Positions 11,872 through 24,458 of a stretch of 64,000 nt of DNA are shown here, one piece after another. How positions within the stretch are numbered: the first letter of the stretch is position 1; every line of letters starts with the position of its first letter. The notes under the pieces were generated by a model. It made no database searches and was not told the origin of the DNA. It saw nothing but the letters and a program-made list of their open reading frames with translations. The stretch is from the NCBI RefSeq assembly GCF_014356525.2, contig NC_052514.1, positions 4,759,253 to 4,823,252 of the forward strand, in the 5' to 3' direction. Source of the DNA: Nilaparvata lugens (lineage: Eukaryota > Arthropoda > Insecta > Hemiptera > Delphacidae). A program made the translations under genes and the position numbers.

Positions 11872-12300
11872 TCTCTAGATGATTATGGAAAAAAATCTAC
11901 GTGAAACTTCTTCCCTTTTTCATTACTGCTCTTTCCTATTTCACTCTCTTTTTTTGTGCCCTAATGTGGTTAACCTGTATTCCAGAGCAAAACTTTCCAA
12001 ACCTATTTATAAGTGAGAATGATAGTAGTATGCTACTCAAATAAAAACATTTCTCTACAATATCTCTCCACTCTCTCACTCCTACATCTACAACCATACT
12101 CTTCCCTCTCATTTCACACTCCCATTCACTCAAATTCACTCCCATTTCGTCCAGTTACACAATCGCCTAGTCAAACAATCGCTAACTGAATCAGTTACAA
12201 TACGATATGCATTGTTCTATGTGATCTCAAACAATCGCCTTATGAATCAGTTACAATTCAATCAATATTTATTGTTTCGTATTGAATGAAAAAGACTGAG
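11872..12300. other. No gene recognised
   Basis: AT-rich spacer; the 69-codon minus frame at 11936-12145 is not recognisable. Confidence 0.5.
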
Positions 12301-12400
12301 AAATTGTCAAAAAACCACAGATTTATTGATACTTAGAAAGACCGGTTTCGGTTATTACACCATTGTCAATCTCTGATATTTTATTGTTCCATGCAAAGTT
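12300..12400 (-). repeat. CCGAAACCGGTC motif fragment
   Basis: Minus strand reads GACAATGGTGTAATAACCGA then AACCGGTCTT. I have seen similar CCGAAAC segments near Penelope-like retroelements, where they belong to hammerhead ribozymes, but the CTGATGA half is not present here. Class left open. Confidence 0.3.
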
Positions 12401-12440
12401 TGCTATAGTGAGATTCTCTTAAAACTTTCAGTATTCCATA

Positions 12441-15400
12441 TATGAATGAATATGAATATGAATTTATTACCAAATACAAAAAATATTTTTACAAACAAAA
12501 TATTCATTAAATTACAATAGTTTTTGGCGTGACTGGAAGAAGAAGCCTTGAGCTCCAGCCACGAGTTCTAAAAATAAGAAATACATTTTTTAACTAATAA
12601 CAGCAGTACAAATGATACAATTCTGTTGATATATGGTAAATAATCTATGGATGTTGAATTTTATCAATAGTCAAGTACTTGATAAACAAAATATAGATAC
12701 ACAGAAAAATAATACATAAATTGTCAAGTTCTAATAATTTTTATACAATTAATATTGCCAAAAATTGTTGATTTAGCCAACAAAATTCTCAATTTTAAAA
12801 TAATAGTTCTGTTTTACCCAAGATCTTATTAATCTCAATTTGGTTTTTGTTATTTTATCCTTAATAAAGTCTTCCGGAATTTTATTAGTTTATTACTCTG
12901 ATATTCAAATTGGTGTTTACTAGATGTTAATGAAGTAAAGTTAATATTGAAAGCATTCACTACAGTTGGCCGTATATTATAAGGGATTGTGCGACGGGTA
13001 AATTGATGTGTATTTTTATTAATAAAAATAATTAAATTTGTCACATAAGTTTGACGTAACGTTGGTAGATCTATCTCTTCAAATATTAATCTGCTGGGAT
13101 AGAGTCTGGGTCTTCCAAGCGCAGCTCTAATAATATGCTTTTGTATTATAAAAAGTTTTTTAAAATGAGTGTCATACGCTGCTCCCCATACTTCTATATT
13201 ATAATGGAAAAGTAAATGAGCATAAGCGTAGTAAATCGTTCTCAAAATTATCAAGTCTTTTAATTGGTTAATTCTGTAAAAAATTGTTATTAAATATTTC
13301 AGTTTGAAGCATAGATTCTGAATGTGAACGTACCATTTAATATGCTGATCCACAGAAACACCTAAATATTTGATTGATTTAACTCTTTCTATTATTGGAC
13401 AAGTGCAGTTAACAGTGATGTTGCTATGACAGTGTATTATCAGCTCAAGCTCATCAGGAGGCTGACCACTTATGTTAGGGGAAAAATATATGTATTTAGT
13501 TTTACTCGCATTTAGAGTTAAAATATGGCTGTTCAACCACGATTTAACTATTTCAAGACCACGATTAGCAGAGTTAAATGTTTCATTCCATGTTAAGCCT
13601 GAGAAGATTAGAGCAGTGTCATCGGCAAATGATAGTGTGACACCATTAGGAATATCAATTTTCAATAAGTCATTGACATAAATCAAAAAAAGTAGCGGCG
13701 ATAGAACAGTTCCTTGTGGAAGTCCAAACTCTTTTATATTTTGAATGTCAGTTTTATCATTTATTGTTAAAATTTGGATTCGATCTATCAAATAGCTTGC
13801 AAATATATCTTTTGTTGTTCCTCTTATTCCACAACACTCTAGCTTATGAAAAAGGATAGAATGTGGTATAGAATCAAAGGCCTTAGCCAAGTCCAAAAAT
13901 ATAGCAAGTGTTTTTCTATTACTAACAAAAATTTTATTTATTAAATTTGTCAAGTGTAAGACAGCATCTTTGGTGGATTTACCTTCTTGAAAACCATACT
14001 GGTTACTCGAAGTGAAATTGTTTTTTCTAAGAAAGTCCATCAATCTAACTTTTATAATTTTTTCCATAATTTTTGATAAATTGGTTAATAAGCTAATAGG
14101 TCTATAGTTTTGAGGATTTGCAAGGTCCTTGGATTTAGGTATAGGTTTAATTAAAGCTATCTTGAATTTCTTTGGAAAATATCCTAATAAAAAACACCTA
14201 TTAAAAATGATTTCCAGAGGGGAAACAATGAATCTTGAGATTTTTTTTAAACATATTCCACTAATGTTATCCACACCTGGAGACGAGTTTGGTTTCAGGT
14301 CATGTATAAATTTATTTATTTCCGCAGTATCGGTTGGTTTTAGGAAGAAGCTATTCAAAGGTCTCCAGGAGGTAGACTCTGGGATTTCAATTCGATTATT
14401 CTGTATCAAATTATTAGCATAAGACTAGCCAACTGTTGCAAAGTGGTTATTTAATACATTAGCTTCAATTTTGGGTTGAAAATCCCTATTTTTATTGTTT
14501 GTAATCTCCTTTATGCATTCCCATGTCTTCTTCATATTACCCTTATAAAATTGAAATTTTTCGTTGTAGTATTCTATTCTTGCATTTTTTATCACGTTGT
14601 TCAGAGTGTTTCTGTACCGTTTATATTCCTCCTTTAATCCATTATTGAATGGTTGCTTATTCAACTCTCTATGCATCTTGTCCCTTTTTCTAATAGAATT
14701 AATAATGCCTTGACTAATCCATTGTTTTAAGGGTCTCCTTTTATGTGGTATTTTAAAAGTTTTTGAATTTTTTCTTATGTGGTCCGTCAGAGTATTTACA
14801 AAATTATTAACCAAATTATCAATGTTCTCTGAATTATTATCAAGTATATTATCCCATCTTTCATTCTCTAAGCATCGATAAAGATTCTCATAGTCGATTT
14901 TCATTCTAGTATTAGTCAATTCATTACTTTCAGGTTTTATTCTGCTATTATTTATATGCATGGTTGTGATAAAGTGGTCGGTAATATTTGATTCGATTAT
15001 AGTTGCTAATATATTATCAGGATTTATATTATTATTTTTGAGAAAAATATGGTCTATACATGTTTTTGTATTATATTGAACTCTTGTTGGTTTATTAATA
15101 AGAGATTTGAATCCATTCAGATGAACAGCGCTTAAGTATTCGTTAGTGAGATGACTGTTTTCTAATAGATTCAAGTTCATATCGCCTACAATCAAAAATG
15201 TACTTCCATTATTGGTATTTTGCAGAAGCAAGTCAAAACTGTTAATAAAGTGAGTAATGTTCAGAGAAGGTGAGCGGTAAACATATATAAGAGTATATTT
15301 CTTATCTTCAATTGTGAATGCGATTGAGAGAGAGTTGGCATTATCTATTTCCAGTTCTATTCTATCGAAATCTATGTCATTGTGGATGAATATACATATA

Positions 15401-15715
15401 CCATCACTCTTAGTATACTTATTCTTTTTATAAATAGTTCGGTATCCCTCTATTAGAAAATGACACTGACAGTCTTCAGTTATCCATGTTTCGGATAAAA
15501 CTATTACATTAAATCTTGTTTCACATTGATTCAAATAACATAAAAATTGATCAAAGTTTTTATTAATGCTTCTTATATTCATATGTAATAAGTTGACTAG
15601 ATTCTCTAAACTATTGTTTAAATAATAATTAGGTTTGGAAGTAGCAATATCGTGTACTACAAATGTATCATAGATGCCAAAATCGATTGTATCTTCAAAG
15701 TTAAATGGCATTTTT
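12441..15715 (-). mobile_element. Non-LTR retrotransposon, near full length
   Basis: Minus-strand LINE with endonuclease and reverse transcriptase in one frame (12850-15711), a 3' UTR of about 400 bp, and an AT-rich tail of TATTCA-like units with AATAAATTC at 12,442-12,470. No ORF1 is visible between 15,712 and 16,440, so the copy is either 5'-truncated or a single-ORF type. Short simple-repeat tails suggest a CR1/L2-like group; the clade is not established. Confidence 0.8.
12850..15711 (-). pseudogene. LINE endonuclease-reverse transcriptase with one internal stop
   Basis: The protein nicks target DNA and reverse-transcribes its own RNA. The first part, 15711-14425 (428 codons), is an AP-endonuclease-like domain: HMNIRS (N45), SETWITED (E74), VGDMNLN (D177, N179) and TDHF (D245, H246). 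The second part, 14409-12850 (519 codons counted from a TTG), holds RT motifs NYRPISLL (101-108), FLDLAKAFD (D173), GLPQGTVLSPLLF and the catalytic FADD (261-264). Both parts lie in the same frame and are separated by one TAG at 14425-14427, with coding-like sequence on either side. All key catalytic residues of both domains are present, so the TAG is the only clear lesion. It was probably active until recently, or the TAG may be a base error. Confidence 0.9.
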
Positions 15716-16439
15716 TATGAATAAAAATTAAGAAAAAAGGAAGATAAATAAAGAAAAAAAAACTAGCTGAAAAAGTCGAGTTTGAGCCTGCAAACTCCAG
15801 AAAACAACTAAATAAGTTCACTTCTCAATAAGTATTAAATGATGTCCAAAACCTCAATTCAGACAATTCTAAATTATTCCAAGTCTAAATTAAACAAACA
15901 TATTCCGAATGAAAAAAGAAACATAAACAAAGAAAAATAAAACCACCGTATGAGATCCACTACACCCTGAATCAATAATCTTCAATTGACTATTAAAAAA
16001 AAAAAAAATAAAACTTAGTTTCAGAATAATAGTGTAATATAAAAAGAAAAGTATTACAGATTATATAATGATATATAGAGAGCATCAGTGCTTCCCACTC
16101 AACAAAAATACTGTCATTCAATAATAATCATTATCAATGATATTATTATTCATAATCTTGTTGATCTCACCACCATATCTGACGTTGAGAGGTAGAGAGG
16201 ACTACAAAAGTCCTAACTCTGCTTAATACAGAATTTTTCAGTTTGAAACCAATACAATGTAGAATGTAAGAATCAGCTTCATTGTAGAATAGGACCTGGT
16301 GTAAACGAAACCTGGTCTAATCGAGACACTCCCAAATTTGAGGACAGAAATTCTATAACTGGCCTGTGATCGGTGGAGGTTTTTTATTTCTATTCATAAT
16401 GTTTGTCTACCACAGTATCACAATATCACTTATTGGTAA
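15716..16439. other. No gene recognised
   Basis: AT-rich, with A13 at about 15,994. It may hold part of the LINE 5' UTR, but nothing shows where that ends. Confidence 0.45.
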
Positions 16440-16497
16440 TCTATCTATATATATATATATAGCACATAACAGAAGACACTTTAAAGTTTGTAATATG

Positions 16498-16637
16498 AAT
16501 TAAAACAGGAGACACGATATAAATAGATTGAAAACACTCCAAAACACTCCATATACAGTCTCCGAAAATTTCCCCCATTTCTAATTTAGGTTTTTAAGTG
16601 TTTTCAATCTATTTATATCGTGTCTCCTGTTTTAATT
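16498..16637. repeat. 41-bp perfect inverted repeat
   Basis: Bases 16498-16538 (AATTAAAACAGGAGACACGA onward) are the exact reverse complement of 16597-16637, around a 58-base loop. TA-rich tracts lie on both sides (16,445-16,461 and from 16,637). Confidence 0.95.
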
Positions 16638-16644
16638 TATATAT

Positions 16645-16731
<87 letters not shown>

Positions 16732-17420
16732 CGAAATGGCACTCACTCACTGACTGACTGACTGACTGACTCACTCATTCACTCACTCGCAGAACTAAAA
16801 ATCTACCGGACCAAAAACGTCCAAATTTGGTAGGTATGTTCAGTTGGCCCTTTAGAGGCGCACTAATAAATCTTTTGGCAATATTTTAACTCTAAGGGTG
16901 GTTTTTAAGGGTTTAAAGTTCGTCTTTTAGCATGTATATTCTTCTTATTCTCTTAATTATAATTGAAAAATGTCCATACCATAAATATGTTAATATAGAA
17001 CTATAATCTAGAGAGAGTACCTCTTCGAAACAGTTGTTAACTGGTAACTAAATAAATAATTTTGTCAGGTTGGCATTAAGTTGAGTTGACTTTGTTAGGT
17101 TGGCACCAAGTTGAAGATTGAAATGCATTTATCGTGGAAAAATTGATTGGGCACTGTCACTTCAATCAGAGCTATTCCTGTGAATATTATATTACTAGCC
17201 GTCAGGCTCGCTTCGCTCGCCATATCCGTGCAGCCAGACGTTTAGTCTGGACCCCCGACTCGATCGTTCTAACATAATTATGATAAAAATGCTCAAATGA
17301 AAAATGCAGGCGAGCGAAGCGAGCCTGCTAATCTCATTCTTGGATGAGCCAGTCGGGGGTCCAGGGTGCGGAGCCCCCTGGCTAGACGGATATTGCGAGC
17401 GAAGCGAGCCTGACGGCTCG
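16637..17420 (+). mobile_element. Helitron-like element H, copy 1
   Basis: A (TA)n tract of about 90 bp (16,637-16,729) is followed by AAGCGAAATGGCACTCACTC, (TGAC)n-type repeats and the TACCGGACCAAAAACGT block. The right part (17,199-17,420) is nearly palindromic, carrying GCTCGCTTCGCTCGC and its complement, and ends CTGACGGCTCGT. Copy 2 has the canonical CTAG at this end. Non-coding. Confidence 0.7.
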
Positions 17421-18204
17421 TACATAGAATATAACAATGTACCTAAAATACATTAAATGTATTCTAGGTACCTTCGAATATACTGTAAAAACTGTACTTC
17501 ATTCCTATGTAGATCATAAAAACAACATAAAAAATCTTTCACTGTATACTATTGTCTCCTGTAATATTCAGATTAAAAATTTAAGAGGATTTTAGTAGAT
17601 TGGCTTTCCACGAGGTTTTGCGCAACCGCGCTCCAATAAGTAAAAACAGAAATTAACGTTTTTATGTTAACTAGTTAGTTGATAGCAACTAGTCAATGGT
17701 TGTGAAATAAACTGTAAAGACAAACAAAAGGTGAAAACGTTTTTAAAAGCAGTTACGAAGTTGATAGCTTGTCAGCAATTAACGTAATCTGCCATTATTG
17801 ATAATCCAACTCTCTGAATGGTTTGAGTTTTATTTTTTTCCGAAAACTGTTTCAAACTTGAGAACCCTTAGTTTACTCAATTGGTCATTTCATTCAAGCA
17901 CCATAGATTATGGACCAGTTCTCAGTTTCTTTGTTAGGCAACTATCTAGACACTTCCATTTCAAGTACCAGGGCCCGTTACACAAAAGTCGGCCGCCGAA
18001 AGCAATGGATGAACAGGTAGAAGTTGTAGTGACCCTTCAATGGTCGCCTATTGTTAATGAGTTTCGACATTTTCGTGGTCTATTGTTAAGGATTCCAATC
18101 CGAGGAATAAATTGGTGGCCAAGTCTGATTACTTGAAGGCATTTTCAGCTGTAAACCAGTGGTAGCCTACATTGATTGGATAAACACACACATTACTATC
18201 GATT
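17421..18204. other. No gene recognised
   Basis: The open frame 17798-18136 has no motif that I recognise. Confidence 0.45.
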
Positions 18205-18277
18205 ATTGACCGAGCGAAGTGAGGTCTAAGATTCAAGTCGACGGTTTGGCATTTCTCTTAATGTTTAAATGTTTGAA
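18205..18277 (+). repeat. Repeat X, copy 1 left part (interrupted)
   Basis: Starts GACCGAGCGAAGTGAGGTCT and runs into TTTAAATG units. The rest of this copy resumes at 20,647 after the 2.37-kb insertion. Confidence 0.7.
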
Positions 18278-20646
18278 TGGTTGAGTTCAAAGCCACTAAT
18301 CGGTGAGTGAACGATGAGATCAGTGAGTGAACGTGGCTCTGAACGATGTACCTACTGTTTTGTCTTTGAACGATGCATAGACTCACATGCAGCGCTAGAT
18401 TATTTGGAATTGAAATCGGCCATTAAGGGGACAGCCTGGGAGATTATTACATACTAAAGATCTTGGAGATTTTTGTGATCTATAATATTACCAAAAATAT
18501 ATATTATATAATATCTCGTGACAGATGGTGTTAAAACTCAATTTGCATCATCCTTGATCTTTGAACTTAGCGCGTTGCCAGTATAGCCAACGTTTGGCAG
18601 ATTTAGTCTGCATTGTTTTCAATATTTGTATCTTTGTAATAATACCAATTTGTTGTCTAGTAGTATTTGATTAATTTCATATTTGTCCTTTTTCACTTGC
18701 CTTTGAATAATATTTGTGTTTTGTATCTTTATTCTTGCATTTCTCACTTGCGGAAATCGTTGTAGGTAGGTTTTGCTCCACTCGGCTTGTGTGGCGCTGG
18801 TGTGCTGCTTCTTTGTTTCAACTCGATTCCGGAATGTGGGAATTGGCCAGCTTTTGTTTTCAATTTTCGAATTTGAATTTATTCCAGCTGAATATTCAGT
18901 ACTTTCATGTTTCATTGGCATATTTGCGATAAATATTGGCCTAATTCAATCAAACAACTTGTATGTCTTCACGGATTGTGTTTGAATCTCAAACTTCTGG
19001 TAGGTGTAACCTCACTTTCCATTTGAACACGCTTTTCTGAACTCAATTTTTAGAATTTAGTTTAAAGCTCTTTCCAATTTTACATTGTTCATCTATTTCA
19101 ATCTTTTTTAAAAAAATGTCAATTTAGCATTTTGATTCCATTGTATTTCTGCAAAATTCCAAGATCATCAAGATTGCTTGATGTTTCTACAAATCTTTAT
19201 TTCATATTCTTGTTTTCAAACTCTTTGTACTCTGAACTCTGTGTAGTTCAGAGCGCTGTTGCTACAGTCAACATATTTTCTTACCGTAGGGTATTTTCTT
19301 TTTCTCTGTCCACAGTTTGGATTTTGGGAAACTCAATCAATCTCTCTACATCTCTCGAATCAATCTGCTACCGAATCTGTTCTACAATTCTACCTACGAT
19401 CGAATCTACCGATAAAGGTCTGCAGTCTCTATTGACAGTCGAAATTGCATCCACTTTGGGGTTCCATATACCCTCCCACTCACTTGGTCGACTGTGCAAT
19501 TTAGCATTCCACTTTGGGGTTACGTATACCCTCCCACTCTCTGGCCGGTATGGTGATGATGATTTCCATTGCCGGAGCATTTCTTACAAATGCCTACAGC
19601 TTTCGACATCCTCAAGATACTCAGGTTGAGTAATTGTATATTCATCATAAATTTGTAATATCATCCATTCTTATTCATTCATCTATCTATTTTCATTCAT
19701 TCATTATCATTCATACTGTTATTGTTCATTTACTTATATAGATTTATCTTACTTATGAGCTGTGCCTACAAAGGCAATCAAAGAGTTTGTCATTTCAGGA
19801 CATTGAATAATATTCAAAATTTTGAATACAAAATCATTTTATTTTTTGAATTTGTTTCTTCACAATTTGAAAGTCTTTACAATTGGCATCACATTCAACT
19901 TATGTATTTTGAAACTTACATCACAATTAATTCAATAATAAAAATAACAATTATTCACTACTTGATTTTGCAATTATTCGCATTACCTATTGTTTTGGTA
20001 GGACGAGTTGTATTCAGGACTCAGCCTACCTGGTCCTCTATTAATTTTGCTACCAGAAAAGTTATTTTGATAGATATCAGGCGCATATTTATCAGATGGA
20101 AAAGAACGTAAATAGAGTAGCTGAACGTAAACATACATGGCTGAATATGAGGTTCTTTACAAATGATGGACTCCATTATATAATGTATTTGGGAGCAGAG
20201 AAATGCATTATTACATAAATTCAATAACATTTATAATATTCTACAAAGCATTTAAAACTACTCCAATCACCTGATGGTTTTCCATTTTAATTGATTACAA
20301 TGAAATAGGTTAAGTTCTAGTTTTGTTTACAAAATATGATCAACAAGGGAAACATCTGTCAGTCACGACTCATGAGCAACCGTTCAGCCACAGAATACAC
20401 ACAAAATGGAAGGTATCAATCTAACCAAGATTTGAGTGCACCAAGACCACGACACATGACTGCATCATCTTGTTAGAAATTAAAACTACTGTTGTATTAC
20501 AATGCTACACTTTCTTTCAAGATGGCGGATTATGGCGTCAAGATACTAGCCGACTTTCCAATCTGTGATCACTAATCTGTGATTAGGTTTTTTACTGAAC
20601 GTAAAAAAAACCCGATGGAATTGATCAGTGGCTTTGAACTCAACCA
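18278..20646. mobile_element. 2.37-kb TIR element inserted in repeat X
   Basis: Ends are inverted copies of TGGTTGAGTTCAAAGCCACT. Both flanks show ATGTTTGAA (18269-18277 and 20647-20655), though repeat X itself contains such units, so the target duplication could be partly coincidental. Minus-strand frames at 18619-18921 (basic, 100 codons) and 19368-19580 (70 codons, continuing in frame through scattered stops to about 19,130) could be remains of a protein, but I do not recognise a transposase. A CACTTTGGGGTT...ATACCCTCCCACTC segment is duplicated at 19,453 and 19,510. Confidence 0.7.
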
Positions 20647-21035
20647 ATGTTTGAATGTTTAATTAATGTATGAATGTTTTAATGTTTATATGCTGCGCAT
20701 TTACGGCGAACCGCGGTAATAGATTTTTATAAAATTTGACAGGTATGTTCCTTTTTTAATTGCGCGTCGACGTATATACAAGGTTTTTGGAAATTTTGCA
20801 TTTCAAGGATAATATAAAAGGAAAAAGGAGCCTCCTTCATACGCCAATATTAGAGTAAAAATCAGACTATAGAAATAGCATAAATTCAATTTCATCATAA
20901 ATCAGCTGACAAGAGTGATTACACAGATGTGTGGAGAAGCCAGTCTATTGCTGTATTTCCATAAGGTCTATTGTTTCATTCAGGTACTTGTGTATGAGAA
21001 TACTGCGTGAGGTCTACTGTTCACAGTACTACTAG
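20647..21035 (+). repeat. Repeat X, copy 1 right part
   Basis: Contains GCGCATTTACGGCGAA, GAGCCTCCTTCATACGCC and ends TACTACTAG before T. The CTAG-T end suggests a Helitron, but I could not identify the matching 5' terminus. Confidence 0.65.
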
Positions 21036-21480
21036 TAAGTTAGTACAAATTTAGTCGAACTAAGAACGTATTATTTTTTTAAATAAAGATTACAGTGTAC
21101 GTGATGACACTAGATACATTACATAGACATATCATCAGCTGATGAATAGCGCACGTGGTGAGTAACCACGAATTGTATGTAACTCAAGTTAGTCTGTATA
21201 CAGCTTGTGAGCAAGTTGAGTTTCATCAAAATGAATCATAACTGAATAACAAGTACTTGAATACTGATCTAGATTCAATAATAAAATGAGAATACAAGTA
21301 ACAGGTAAGGTGAAAAGTAATAGATGAGTCCCTACCAGCTAAAACTGCCTTCAAGAAAGCAGCCGGGGCCACTCCGGCCACTAATGAGGGTAATGAAGCG
21401 GATTCAGAGGACAATAGAGTGTGATAGTCCAGAGTTGGAGGATGAATAATTGGAACAATTATATAGCCCAGTGTACAGGT
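21036..21480. other. No gene recognised
   Basis: AT-rich DNA without a supported feature. Confidence 0.45.
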
Positions 21481-21840
21481 AGCGCGGCCCCTTCTCCTTT
21501 CTTTAACCCCAAAAGTCTGTTACCGTTAAGGTGCGTACAGACTTTTGCTCTGCTCCGCAACCGAACGTCACTCCAGCAGAGCGATTGATGTTCGACCGGG
21601 GAGCAACAGTGGTTCGACCGGGGAACGCGAGAAGATCTAACATCTTCCGTAACGTTCATGATGGGTGCGTGGACGGAGCGACTGTGGTTCGATGGAGGTA
21701 CGAGAGCGGTACGAGGGCGGAGCGTGCTCGGTGCGGGTTGGAAGTGCGTATATGTGTACGCAGCTATATCCGCCACAATAACCAATCAGAGAGGCCCTAT
21801 TCATGAAAAAACCTTCTCCGATTGGTTTCAATTACTGTAA
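21481..21840. repeat. GC-rich segment, probably a MITE
   Basis: Markedly GC-rich against its surroundings. It begins near AAGGTGCGTACAGACTTT and has GTGCGTATATGTGTACGC near its right side. Open frames occur on both strands (21459-21831) because stops are rare in GC-rich DNA. No protein motif. From memory such segments are repeated in planthoppers; only one copy is visible here. Confidence 0.4.
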
Positions 21841-22203
21841 ATTGATTGCTTTCCGTGGCATTTAATCACGATTAAAATTCAACAGGATTTTGTGCAACCG
21901 GGCCTGATGGGGAGTCTGTCAGAAAATCTGGATGTGATGTCAGTGTTTATCGAGAAGCCAAGGAGAGTGGTCGTTCTTTTCGTAGCTCCGTTATCTGTCA
22001 GTAGATAAAGTGGAAGTTACTTTCTTACTTTCGTTTCTATTTCAATGCTGTTTGTTCGCGTAAACATGCATAAATACTGATTTTCTTCTTCTTGTGTGTT
22101 GGACCCACTTTATTAATTACGTGAGTAGATTGATAACAATTAAATTATTTTCGTTCTTGTTGTGTGCGTGCTCCCTTATATTAACTGTTAATATGGCTGA
22201 CTG
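21841..22203. other. No gene recognised
   Basis: Bases 21,855-21,905 resemble, inverted, the start of repeat Y at 57,085 (GGCCC-GTTGCACAAAA). The rest is unassigned. Confidence 0.4.
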
Positions 22204-22345
22204 CTGGAAACTTTTTTGTTTCAAAAGATAAGTGGGTGGTGAAAGCGAGAAAGTTTTTCAGAAATAATTGAAATTATTTTTCCAATTGTCAAAAGTAGTC
22301 GGAAGATCGTATTTTGGCCTCCAAGGAATTTTAAAGTTTAGAAAG
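22204..22345. repeat. Inverted repeat arm, left
   Basis: About 140 bp including TTTCAAAAGATAAGT, GCGAGAAAGTTT and CGTATTTTGGCCTC. It matches, inverted, 23,393-23,537 at roughly 85% by eye. The CA-bearing element copy 3 lies between the arms. Confidence 0.75.
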
Positions 22346-22456
22346 GCTGTAATGAAACACTGCTTGGATTATTCGAGGCGAGGTTGTCATTTTCACTATT
22401 ATAAAATAATCATGTGGCTTGCAGTTGCTGAATTTTTTAATCGTTCTGTATTTTGT

Positions 22457-23335
22457 TACTTTCCTTGCCCTATTACCATAGGTAAGGAAAGTATTGCTTT
22501 CCAAAAAAATTAAGGTACCCTAATTTCAAGTTTTCTATACATTTCAAGGTCCCCTGAGCCCAAAAACATGATTTTTGGGTGTTGGTCTGTGTGTGTGTGT
22601 GTGTGTGTATGTGTGTATGTGTGTATGTCTGTGAACACGATAACTCCATTCCTAATTAACCGATTGACTTTTAAACTCAAGGTCCTTATGCCAAGAGGAT
22701 CTGAGAATAAGAAATTCAATAAAATTGAATTCAAAATGGCGGAAAAAATGGCGGATAATTACTAAAAAACCATGTTTTTCACGGTTTTCTCGAAAACGGC
22801 TCTAACGATTTTCTTCAAATTTATACCATGGATAGCTATTTATAAGCCCTATCAACTGACACGAGTCTCATTTCTGGGAAAATTGCAGGAGCTCCGTAAT
22901 ATTCTTGAGAGAAATGGCGGATAATTAGTAAAAAATCATGTTTTTCGCGATTTTCTCAAAAATAACTTAACCGATTTTTTTCAAATTCATCCTCTGTATA
23001 GTTATTTATCAGCTCTATCAACTGGCATGAGTCTTCTTTCTGGGAAACTAATGGGGGGGTCCACCCCATCCTTGAGAAATAAACTTAGTAACCTCCTTCT
23101 CATGCATGAGGTAGGTAGGTAGCGCAGTTCATAAAAAGAACACATAGTCGAGTATTTCATCTGTAGAACAGCTGTTTTGACGACTTTAAAAAAATGACGA
23201 CTAAAAAATCATAGAATTCCACAGTTTACACAAAGGAAAAAGTACTCTGAAAACAATTATATATACACATATACAGAAGTCTGATCATAGTTTCAAATAT
23301 GAGCAAGGAAAGTTGTGTGAGTGTACCACACCAGT
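22457..23335 (-). mobile_element. CA-bearing non-coding element, copy 3
   Basis: Inverted relative to copies 1 and 2: the terminal stem-loop ACTTTCC...GGAAAGT is at 22,458-22,493 and the TGTGGTACACTCACACAACTT end lies near 23,330. A short (GT)n is at about 22,588. The interior diverges and repeats a CGATTTTCT...CTCATTTCTGGGAA block twice. Confidence 0.75.
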
Positions 23336-23392
23336 TTTTTTTTGTTGATCTCAGCTATTGATAGCCTATGATGGCACACCATTCAGCCGCTA

Positions 23393-23537
23393 TCCTTGAC
23401 TTTGAAACTCCTGAGAGGCCAAAATACGTTGTTCCAAGTACGTTTGACAATTGGAAAAGTAATTTTATTCATTTCTGAGAAACTTTCTCGCTCTCACCAC
23501 CTACTTATCTTTTGAAACAAAATAGTTTCTAGCATGT
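23393..23537. repeat. Inverted repeat arm, right
   Basis: Partner of 22,204-22,345. Confidence 0.75.
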
Positions 23538-24051
23538 CGAAAATTTAATGTTTTCTGCACGAAATGTCTCGACATTGACGAACATGAACATTAATTAAAA
23601 AATAACTTTGAGTCGAATAAAAATGATCCAGACACCAATAGAAAGGAGACATTCTCCCCGTTAATTTGATATAAAATTATTACGCATTACGACGCCCCAT
23701 GATTCTGAGAGAAGTGATATTCAAAAGAAAACAATTTTTCGCGATGTTCCCAATTTTATCATAAAAGTTAAATTTCCTTTTGATCCTTCAACCATGAAAC
23801 TTTTCTAGCACTACTAGGATATCGGGGATGATATTCTACATCCAATTCTGACGTTGAATTGGAAATTTGAGAAAGTTGCAATTTTACAGGAATTGGCAAC
23901 CCTGTAATTTCTTTGGATGGAGGGCCAAGTCTCAACTTATTTCACACAAACTATAGTAGGCTAAGTCATTGGGTGGTTAGTGCTCATTAGGTTAGTTCTC
24001 ATAGGTTTAATTCTAATTAAACCAATGGTGATAGTTCGAAGTTAACCTTTG
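23538..24051. other. No gene recognised
   Basis: AT-rich DNA without a supported feature. Confidence 0.45.
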
Positions 24052-24366
24052 TATAGTGAGGTCCATTTTATGATGGCAGTTGAGAAAGATGGGAGAAAAA
24101 AGCCGATTCTCTGCCTTGCCAATGCCTTGTATAGACGGTAGCTGTATTTTATTAAGCAAGAAATTATATTTTTCAATAGCCTATTTTCATAATAAATTAA
24201 GATAAATATTTTATTAATTAATTAATGATTCTACATTGTTAAAAGACGATCTGGCAACATAGCAAAGCGAGGAAGAGATAGTGCTATCCGCTTTGTCGAA
24301 TGATAGGAATGGAAAGCAATACCATTGCTAATCGAGCACTGCCATTATAACGTGGACCTCATTATA
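24052..24366. mobile_element. TIR MITE, TATAGTGAGGTCCA family
   Basis: Left end TATAGTGAGGTCCATTTTAT, right end ATAACGTGGACCTCATTATA; about 315 bp, non-coding. A shorter relative lies at 54,691-54,889 and partial ones at 4653-5035 and 43,657-43,800; a weaker match occurs at 26,830-26,940. Confidence 0.75.
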
Positions 24367-24458
24367 GTTTAAAAATTATGGAGGTCATTTAAGTAGGTTG
24401 GAAAGTTTAATTTTCGAAATTTAGTAGCTCAACGATCATCATCAATGACTATAATAAA

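Noticed and set aside
12300..12400. Hammerhead ribozyme of a Penelope-like element
   Set aside because: Only the CCGAAAC half is recognisable; no CTGATGA core could be placed.
21459..21831. Arg-rich frames on both strands
   Set aside because: Local GC-rich segment, probably a MITE; both strands open and no motif.
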